The notes beneath the pieces are model-generated. The model worked only from the letters and a program-made list of their open reading frames with translations, had not been told where the DNA came from and did no database searches. 64,000 nt of DNA. Source: Pseudoneurospora amorphoporcata. Taxonomy: Eukaryota; Ascomycota; Sordariomycetes; Sordariales; Sordariaceae. Below, piece by piece: positions 56,901 to 64,000 of this stretch. Numbering within the stretch: position 1 is the stretch's first letter; the number at the start of each line of letters is the position of its first letter. Location: positions 1 through 64,000 of the forward strand of contig MU859227.1 of the NCBI GenBank assembly GCA_033297205.1. The letters run 5' to 3'. Both the position numbers and the translations under genes were made by a program.

Positions 56901-57912
56901 GACCGATAATCTTCATGGCATTAAGGGTATCCTGGTACTCGGCCAAATCATCGATACCGTCGACATCGAAGCACTTGGCCTTGCTGGTATAGAGGTATGT
57001 TTCGGGTGTCTGGATGCCGTACATTTGGCGGTACTGCTGGGACGCTCCTTTTGTGAACTGGTAAAAGATGTGGAAGTTACGCTCGTTGGCGATCTGGCCG
57101 ACGACACGGCTCTTCTCGAGGAGGTAGTTGGTGATGTCGGCACCGATGGGCTCGCCCTGAGCATTGAAGTGAATCTGGAGGTACTTGCCGAAGCGGGACG
57201 AGTTGTTATTTCGCAGCGTCTTGGCGTTACCGAAGGATTCTAGCAGAGGGTTCGTTGCGAGCACCATGTCCTTGATCTGCTGAATATCGCTCGACCCGCC
57301 TCCGGACACGTTGGCGATGTACTGCATAATGCGCTTGGCCGCCTCGGTCTTGCCGGCTCCAGACTCTCCCGAAATGATGACGCACTGGTTCTCGCTGTAG
57401 GCCTTCATGTTGTAGTAGGCAGACTCGGCAATGGCGAAGACGTGAGGGGGCATCTCCAGACGGTTCTTGCCCTTGTAGCTCTCAAGGACCTCGTCCGTGT
57501 AGATGCCTAAGTCGCGAAAGGGGTTGACGGAAACCAAGACATGGCCGATGTATGTGTAAATCTCCCGCCCCTCAAAGCGCTTCTTCAAGTTCTCGTTGAT
57601 GGCCTCGTTGGAGACCTTGCTGAGCAGTGTCAGGTCTGATACACCAATCTCCTTCTTCTTGGTCGTGTCGTAAGTGGCCTTCTTGGGCTTGGCCGAGCTG
57701 GACTTGTCTCCGCCAGCAGAGGCCCCGGCCCGCGCGGCCTTGTTCTTTTCTCGCCTTGTGATAGCCTATGAGAATAGGAAGACCTTGGTTAGTTACTGCT
57801 TGTCGGAGTGTGTATGCTGTTGTGGTCATGCGTAGAGTGGCTGGCGTATTTCCTTGGTTCTTGGATTGGCTTGGGCTTGGGTCGGCTTGGGTCGGACGAT
57901 GCAACTCACCAT
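53989..57912 (-). CDS. myo-1: Class I myosin
   Basis: Three coding exons: 57912-57910 (only the ATG), 57765-54438 and 54374-53989, giving 1238 residues. The first intron (145 nt, GTGAGT...TCATAG) follows the ATG directly; the last (63 nt) splits a Gly codon in the SH3 domain. The motor domain has the P-loop GESGAGKT at ~134-141, NNNSSRFGK (switch I) and DIYGFEIFEKNSFEQLCIN (switch II region). Two IQ motifs follow (ATRIQRMWRAYLAYR and AAIRIQRVWRKKR), then a basic TH1 lipid-binding tail, a Pro-rich region, an SH3 domain (AKVLYDFAGTRENELS...WWLAKTLEGQAWVPAAYV) and the acidic end DDDEDDW that engages Arp2/3. It drives actin patch formation and endocytosis near hyphal tips. The residue at the TEDS position appears to be Glu358. 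Confidence 0.96.
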
Positions 57913-60469
57913 GGCGGGTGTTGTGTCTCTCTCTGCCTGTCTTGGTGTACTTTCAAGTTGCCGTCTCCTGAACGGCTATTACCCGCAATTCGCGCTTCCC
58001 ACCAAGGCTGTCGTGGGTAATGTCTGTAACGATCGAGTGTCCGCGATGACGGGTATTAGGCGCGGATCGGTAATAGCGTGTGGGTAGTGGTGGTGGTGAG
58101 GGTGGTATGTCAGAGGAAGAGAGACTGGAACTTGGAAGATGCTGGAGTTGCAATGAGGTGCAAGAGTGTCCAGCAGCCCTTGATCGTTCCTTGGACATGC
58201 GTAATCGCTAGGTGCCCGGTGCTCCGCCTCCCCTGGGAGGAGCAACGGGAGCGCCCAGCCATCCTCTGTGCCAATCCATCTTGCGCTGGTACCTGTACCC
58301 TTGAACACTGGAGTTGGTCCCTGACGTTGACCGGCCTTCTGTAGGGAGACACATGTACAGTGACGAAGGCCGCGAAACCCACCGACTAAATTTTGGTGGG
58401 GCCGTCCACTTGTTGGTCCCATCAAAGCGATCCACTTGGGCTTGACGGGTCTTCCCCGCCAGCCGATACGATGTAATGGAAGAAATGAGCCAATCAGAAA
58501 ACCTCCCCTTGCCTCACAGCCACATCCACAGACATTCAAGCCACCGGCTTACTGGCCTTGGAAGGCGAAAGCCACGCAAGCATGATCCGAGTTGTCCGTC
58601 TTTTGTCTTCTTGGCGGACTTGCAAGCCCGCCCCTCCAACTCGTTGCAACTCAAAAACAAGTTGGACTTGTCATGGCACCAACTTTCCACCATCTTGAGT
58701 CCCGAGCTCAACTCCTGCAAACGGGAATAGCCTCACCAACCTTTCCAAACCCATTGTCGAGAGGTCAACTCCGTGGCTCATTCTCTACTGGGTTCTGGCC
58801 ATCAACGCAACTCGAGGAAATTTGTGCTTCATTAAACTCGACAGGCCATTATGGACAGACATTTCATCTCATCCGTTCCAAATTTCCGGGCGGTCATTTG
58901 CAATATCAACTGCCTCCTTCCCGTCATGGAATGGAGAACTGAGGTGACAAGAAATCATACCTCAAAGAACAACCAAAGAGCCTGAAGAGCCTTTCTGGAA
59001 GAGACTCGGGCTTTTTTCAGTTATATACCCATGGAGGGCCCTCAAAGCTTGGTTCTTGTGCCACACATGTTTCCTTCTCGACTCCAGGAATGCCGATGTT
59101 TCGAGAGATAATCGTACGATTTTCCCCACGTTCGGCTGTACCCTGATCGCCTTTGCCCATCAAGGCCTCTACGATTTACAAATGTTGCCCAACCGCCTCA
59201 TGGTGGTGACAAGGTTGGCATCAAATCTGCGTTCTTCCTTGCATGGCCCCCAACCCGTGGTATCAGCCTTCTTTTTGACGTTGGTTTCTTTCACCTTTGT
59301 TTGAATTTTTGCCTGTTTTCACCACGACGCTTCCCTTGAAGATGCTTCCATCAATGCGTTTAACGGCTGAACAGCTCAACCATGTTGAAGGCACTCGCAA
59401 GCTCCCTCTCAAGCTCAGCCGAGGTACCGAGTCCATCTCTCCTGACAAGCAACAGGAACAACTTTCAACCTCCTGTCGAAATTGGCTTTCTTGAAAAGCA
59501 CAGCACGAACCGCTCCTCGTTTCACTAGACGTTCAAAGTCACACCGAGGGGATCCGGAACCTCACTCTTCCAGTCTTCCTTGGCCCCCGTGGCCCCCTTG
59601 TCCGACCTCAAACGAAACCAATGGATGATACCCTACCCATAATCAGCTTTTGGCCGCCAAATCTGCTACATGACGGGTTTCCTCGTTGAGCCTCCTCGAA
59701 GCCTCAAGCCTGGGGATACGTTTTATCGAGAACTTCTTACAGCTAGCGCGCGGATTTCGGATCAAACCTAAACATCAAGATGGCATTTTGAGGTTGCGCA
59801 CCGAGTTATTACCCCGGCAAGACATGACAGCTCGGACTGGTAGGCTTTTCTCAGGTTGTCTGTTTCAGCCCAAGAAACATTTATGACAATAGCACTTTTA
59901 GGCGACTGTTCTCAACGGCGGTGGAGGGCATTGTGCCCTTTCCCTGGCTATCTCGTCATCAATGTAGCCTATGGCGCATTTGATACTTGGAGATCCGATC
60001 GAAAGGCCCTTTGTGTGGGTTTGCTCAGTTGTTAACTCGAGGAAAAGCAGTAAACTCAAACATTAATCGCTCCACATCGCCGGACTTGAACACTACCCAT
60101 ACCAAACTCTATGTTCCGCTGAGAAGAACAATATCCCAGAGAGCCGATAGAGTCTGGGTCATCAGCCCACCAAATCATCCCATGGGCCGACGATGGCTAT
60201 GCGTAGCCACGGCCAAGGAGTGATAGCGGCATGCTTAAACATATCACGGTGTAGGTAGTAGGTCAAGTCCAAGATGTGGTCATCTCGCAGTGACATGTTA
60301 CCGCACCTTTTCTTGTCCCTCGGGTCGGTTGCAGAGATGGATGTCTGCGGCGACAAGCACAAGAGCAAATCGATCTAGTCCTGAACTGGATTAGATCTTG
60401 TCACCTTACCAGACAATTGTGAAATATCATTGGACGAAGAGGAGCTCCAAACCATGAGTTCTCCTACAA

Positions 60470-60485
60470 GGGGGGGGGGGGGGGG
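60470..60485 (+). repeat. Run of 16 G
   Basis: An uninterrupted G16 homopolymer about 1.3 kb before the nox-1 ATG. It is prone to length variation and may form a G-quadruplex. Confidence 0.9.
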
Positions 60486-60989
60486 TCATCCTTCTCCGGT
60501 GTCTAGCGCCGCCGAGAGCATGTCACTGGAGATTTTGAAGGACTGCACAAAGGAGCACTGGAGCAGAGACAATTCGGCCTGTTCGAGACGAGCCTCCCCA
60601 TGTCCGTAACCCAACCGTTAAGCGCCGGGACGATATGGGTGTGACAGCCTTTACTGATTGGGTCTACCTTTTCACTCTTGGTATTCTTGGGATTCTGGGC
60701 CCTGAGCCGATTTTTGTTATCTTTTTCAGATCTCTCTTTCCCTTTTCAACCTTCCCTCTCCCGTTGCTTTTTGCCTCTTCAAGCTTCATGGTCAACATGA
60801 TGAGCAAAGACAACACTACCATCACCAGCATCAGAAGCTAACAAATAGAGCCAACAAAATACCACGCTGCTTAAGGGTCCGCTACCACGCTATACTCAAC
60901 CCCTGTCACAGTCGAAACATTCAAGTCGCCTTCCACAACCCCTCGTCAAAGCGTCTCTAACAGCTTTCGTCTCAACTTCTCTCCACAGT

Positions 60990-61033
60990 CTGTCGCAAAG
61001 ACCTTGTCCATCTGTCGCAAAGACCTTGTCCAT
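60990..61033 (+). repeat. Perfect 22-bp tandem duplication
   Basis: Two identical adjacent 22-bp units (60990-61011 and 61012-61033), each reading CTGTCGCAAAG and then ACCTTGTCCAT, with no mismatch. They lie ~770 bp upstream of the nox-1 start, possibly in its promoter or long leader. Confidence 0.9.
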
Positions 61034-61805
61034 CTGATATCAGTCAACGCCCAGCGGGAATCTGATACACCCATCCTGGATCGCGAAACCCGACTGTACG
61101 GTGACACCTAGTTATTCGGTACCATCCAGCATAGTCAAAAGCTACTTGAACTGTCCAGCAAGGAAGCTCGGGTTGTCCTACTGCCGCGTTCCCGGTCTGA
61201 CCATCGACCCCGGACAATAACATCACCACTACCACCCATCAACAATTCTATCGATCGACGGAACTTTGTGGGCAGCCGACAAGCATCCCACTCACTCAAA
61301 GTCTTGGTTCCGATCAACCATCCCTCCTCTTGAGGTTGGGCTTCCCCCGCGTATACTTCCTGTCGTGGTTCCTACCTCATCTCTCTTTCTTTTCCTCACT
61401 TTGTGAGGTAACACGGACTCTCTTTTTCCTTGAGCCTTACGGTTACTCCACCCTTCCATTCTCTTCAGCTGCTGGCTCAGACCACTCTTTACTTTCTATT
61501 CTTACACTGGTGTTTGTGTGTCTTGTTGTTGTTAGGTTCACCGTGCTTCATCTCCACCGACGTGGTTCACCGAAACGCATATCGTTATCAACATAATCAG
61601 GAGGACCGATCACTTTTTGGATATCAGAGTGTCGGCAAAGGGAGTGATTGTTACGGTCATTACCCCATCGTGTCACCACAACTTCGACACGACAACCCTT
61701 ACACCGAGTGTTCACGAGTCGCGGGTCGACATTTCATCAACTGCCGGCACCGAATTGTGTTGTTGAGTACGGGTCAAACGGAGGAGGAATTGAGCGGTCG
61801 TCAAC

Positions 61806-63687
61806 ATGAGTCTCCTCGTGCTGCTCAAGAAGCAGTTTACGCCAACGAAGCTGCTCTTCCATGTTCTCTTCTGGGCATTTCACTGGGGAATCTTCGCTTA
61901 TGGATGGTACGTTTTGATATTCTTAGTCGGTGGTCGAATGGGCTTAGGACTTGTTGAGTAACGAACACATTACTGACACAAGAATTTATAGGTGGAAGCA
62001 AGCAACGGATGCCCGTCTAGCGGGTCTAAACACATTACAATACTCAGTCTGGTTCTCTCGAGGTGCCGGTCTGGTATTGAGTGTAGATGGCATGCTCATC
62101 CTATTGCCGGTTTGCAGAACGATTATGAGGTTTATCCGACCCAAGATCAGATTTATCCCGCTTGATGAGAACATCTGGATGCACAGGCAGATTGCTTACT
62201 CTATGCTTCTATTTACCATCATCCATACTGCATCTCACTACGTTAAGTAAGTGCCACCCAGACCTCCCTTTGAAAGAGAGCTGAGCCCCGCTAACCTGAC
62301 AACAGCTTCTTCAACGTTGAGAAGACACAGATTCGCCCGGTATCGGCAGTACAGATTCACTACGCTCAACCTGGTGGTATCACCGGCCATGTCATGCTCC
62401 TTTGCATGCTCCTGATGTACACGACAGCCCATCACCGCATCAGACAGCAATCTTTCGAAACCTTCTGGTACACTCACCACCTCTTCATCCCCTTCTTCCT
62501 GGCCTTGTACACCCACACGGTCGGCTGCTTCGTCCGCGACACCCCCGACGGCTTCTCTCCCTTTGCCGGTAAACAGTACTGGGAGCACTGCATCGGCTAC
62601 CTCGGCTGGCGCTGGGAGCTCTGGACGGGCGGCTTCTACCTGCTCGAGCGCCTCTACCGTGAGATCCGTGCCATCCGCGAAACCAAGATCACCCGCGTGG
62701 TCCGCCACCCTTACGACGTCGTCGAGATCCAGTTCCACAAGCCCTCGTTCAAGTACAAGGCTGGCCAGTGGCTCTTTTTGCAGATGCCCCAAGTCTCCAA
62801 GTACCAATGGCACCCCTTCACCATCACCTCGTGCCCGTACGACCCTTACGTCTCCGTGCACATCCGTCAGGTCGGCGACTTCACCAAGGAACTCGCCAAC
62901 TCAGTCGGTGCCGGCCCCGCCCAAGCTAAGCTCTACGATGGTGTCGATCCCAACGGCATGTACGAAGTCGCCCTCATGAACGGCGACCACCTCCCGCCCC
63001 TCCGCATCGACGGGCCGTACGGTGCCCCCGCCGAAGACGTCTTCGAGAACGAGATCGCCGTGCTGATCGGCACGGGCATCGGCGTCACCCCCTGGGCCTC
63101 CATCCTCAAGAACATCTGGCACTTGCGCAACGGGCCGAACCCGCCCACGCGCCTGCGCCGTGTCGAGTTCATCTGGGTGTGCAAAGATACCTCGTCGTTC
63201 GAGTGGTTCCAGATTTTGCTTTCGTCGCTGGAACAACAATCGAGCGAGGCGGCTAAAATCCCCGGAAGCAGCGGAATCGAGTTCCTCAAGATACACACCT
63301 ACCTCACCCAGAAGCTGGACATGGATACCACGCAGAACATTGTGCTGAATAGTGTCGGTGCCGACGTGGATCCGCTGACGGAGCTGAAAGCGAGGACGAA
63401 CTTTGGAAGGCCTAACTTTCAGAGGTTCTTTGAGAGCATGCGGAATGGTATTCTTGACAGGACTTACCTCAATGGACTGGAGGGGAATATGCGGACGACG
63501 GTGGGAGTGTATTTCTGTGGGCCTAGTGCGGCTGGTGAGTTTCCCTTCTTCCCAATTCCCCTTTGTGATCATTGAGGATAACTTACTGACGTATTTTGTG
63601 TGAACAACAGCCCGTGATATCAAGAAGGCAGCCAAGGCGGCGACGACTCGTGAGGTCGATTTCAGGTTCTGGAAGGAACACTTTTGA
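61806..63687 (+). CDS. nox-1: NADPH oxidase, NoxA type
   Basis: Four exons: 61806-61906, 61992-62246, 62306-63534 and 63611-63687, giving 553 residues, the usual NoxA length. All introns are 59-85 nt with normal signals. The N-terminus MSLLVLLKKQFTPTKLLFHV lacks the long extension of NoxB and any calcium-binding domain. The ferric-reductase membrane part has the haem-binding His residues in WMHRQIAYSMLLFTIIHTASHY and in TTAHHRIR...FWYTHHLFI. FAD binding is marked by HPFTITS at ~288, NADPH binding by GTGIGVTPWASIL at ~375 and by VYFCGPSAA near the end. The C-terminus VDFRFWKEHF is typical. The enzyme moves electrons from NADPH to O2 to make superoxide; in fungi NoxA is needed for fruiting bodies, hyphal fusion and polarity. 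Confidence 0.97.
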
Positions 63688-64000
63688 GTTACTCTATTGG
63701 TCTTTTACACTTGTTCATATGTACATGTATCTACTTTTCTGGATCGATACCTAAGCGTCCCCCATTGCCTTTCTTTATGTCGTTATTGTCGAATGTTGGA
63801 ATATTACCTAGATACCTCTTTGCATAGCATATCCTCATTATTATGACCGCGCGTACCATTCCATACACCAACCAGTGTAGTTGGAAAGATAAAGAGTGTG
63901 TAGTACAATCTAGGCATAAAACTAGTGATTATCATAACTACAACTACAATAATAACGGCTCGTAAAGTTGGGGGTGGAGAGGTGAGGAGAGAAGAGAAGA
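63688..64000. other. 3' flank of nox-1
   Basis: 313 bp to the window edge, AT-rich, with no gene visible. Confidence 0.6.

Larger units (their letters stand above)
57913..61805. other. 3.9-kb interval without a supported gene, upstream of nox-1 and myo-1
   Basis: Both flanking genes start here. No open frame over 186 codons and none with a motif. It contains a 16-base G run and a 22-bp tandem duplication in the part close to nox-1. Sequence from ~61320 to the nox-1 ATG is pyrimidine-rich with several short uORF-like frames, as expected of a long leader. Confidence 0.5.

Noticed and set aside
1..64000. CRISPR arrays, bacterial operons, ribosome binding sites, rRNA
   Set aside because: The window is eukaryotic nuclear DNA; no regularly spaced repeats, no 5S/18S/28S-like sequence and no compact same-strand gene clusters were seen.

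Overview
The window looks like nuclear DNA of a filamentous ascomycete, most likely Neurospora or a close Sordariales relative. The grounds are: short introns of mostly 45-280 nt with GT/AG ends and a GCTAAC-type branch site, codons that prefer C at the third position, a class I myosin next to a NoxA-type NADPH oxidase, a HET-domain gene, and an AT-rich, TA/CTAG-rich left edge that resembles a sequence mutated by RIP. The species call is inference. No bacterial, viral or CRISPR feature was seen.

Layout. 1-7.5 kb: a gene-poor edge, a small helix-turn-helix protein with an N-myristoylation-like start (2772-3762, +), an apparently frameshifted small gene (5678-6126, -) and a flavohaemoglobin (6229-7476, -). 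7.5-14.4 kb: almost 7 kb with no convincing gene but with a 0.36-kb MITE-like inverted-repeat element. 14.4-33 kb: a mitochondrial-type short-chain dehydrogenase (+), a Mug/TDG DNA glycosylase (-), a glycine/serine-rich secreted protein of the DUF7732 type (-), an ANCHR-like zinc-finger protein (+), an LMBD1-type lysosomal membrane protein (-), a 1020-residue disordered protein with one conserved central block (+) and a HET protein (-).

33-64 kb is mostly housekeeping: RNA polymerase II largest subunit (-), COMPASS subunit Swd1 (-) divergent from tRNA-His guanylyltransferase Thg1 (+), a Tma23-like G-patch protein (-), a mitochondrial acyl/malonyl-CoA synthetase (-) divergent from a BolA protein (+), UDP-GlcNAc pyrophosphorylase (-), class I myosin (-) and NoxA (+). 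Several act at the growing hyphal tip (chitin precursor supply, actin-based endocytosis, ROS production), but nothing shows they are co-regulated.

The most useful new observations are: (1) the obvious stop codon of rpb1 lies on a 5' splice site, and splicing adds a last exon that encodes one perfect CTD heptad; (2) a 134-codon open frame follows the UDP-GlcNAc pyrophosphorylase stop in the same frame and carries five diverged 18-bp repeats; (3) two genes need a single G restored in a G run to read as one protein; (4) a candidate Pol III transcript at 44163-44314; (5) the MITE-like element at 8282-8647. I could not run any search, so family names come from recognising motifs.
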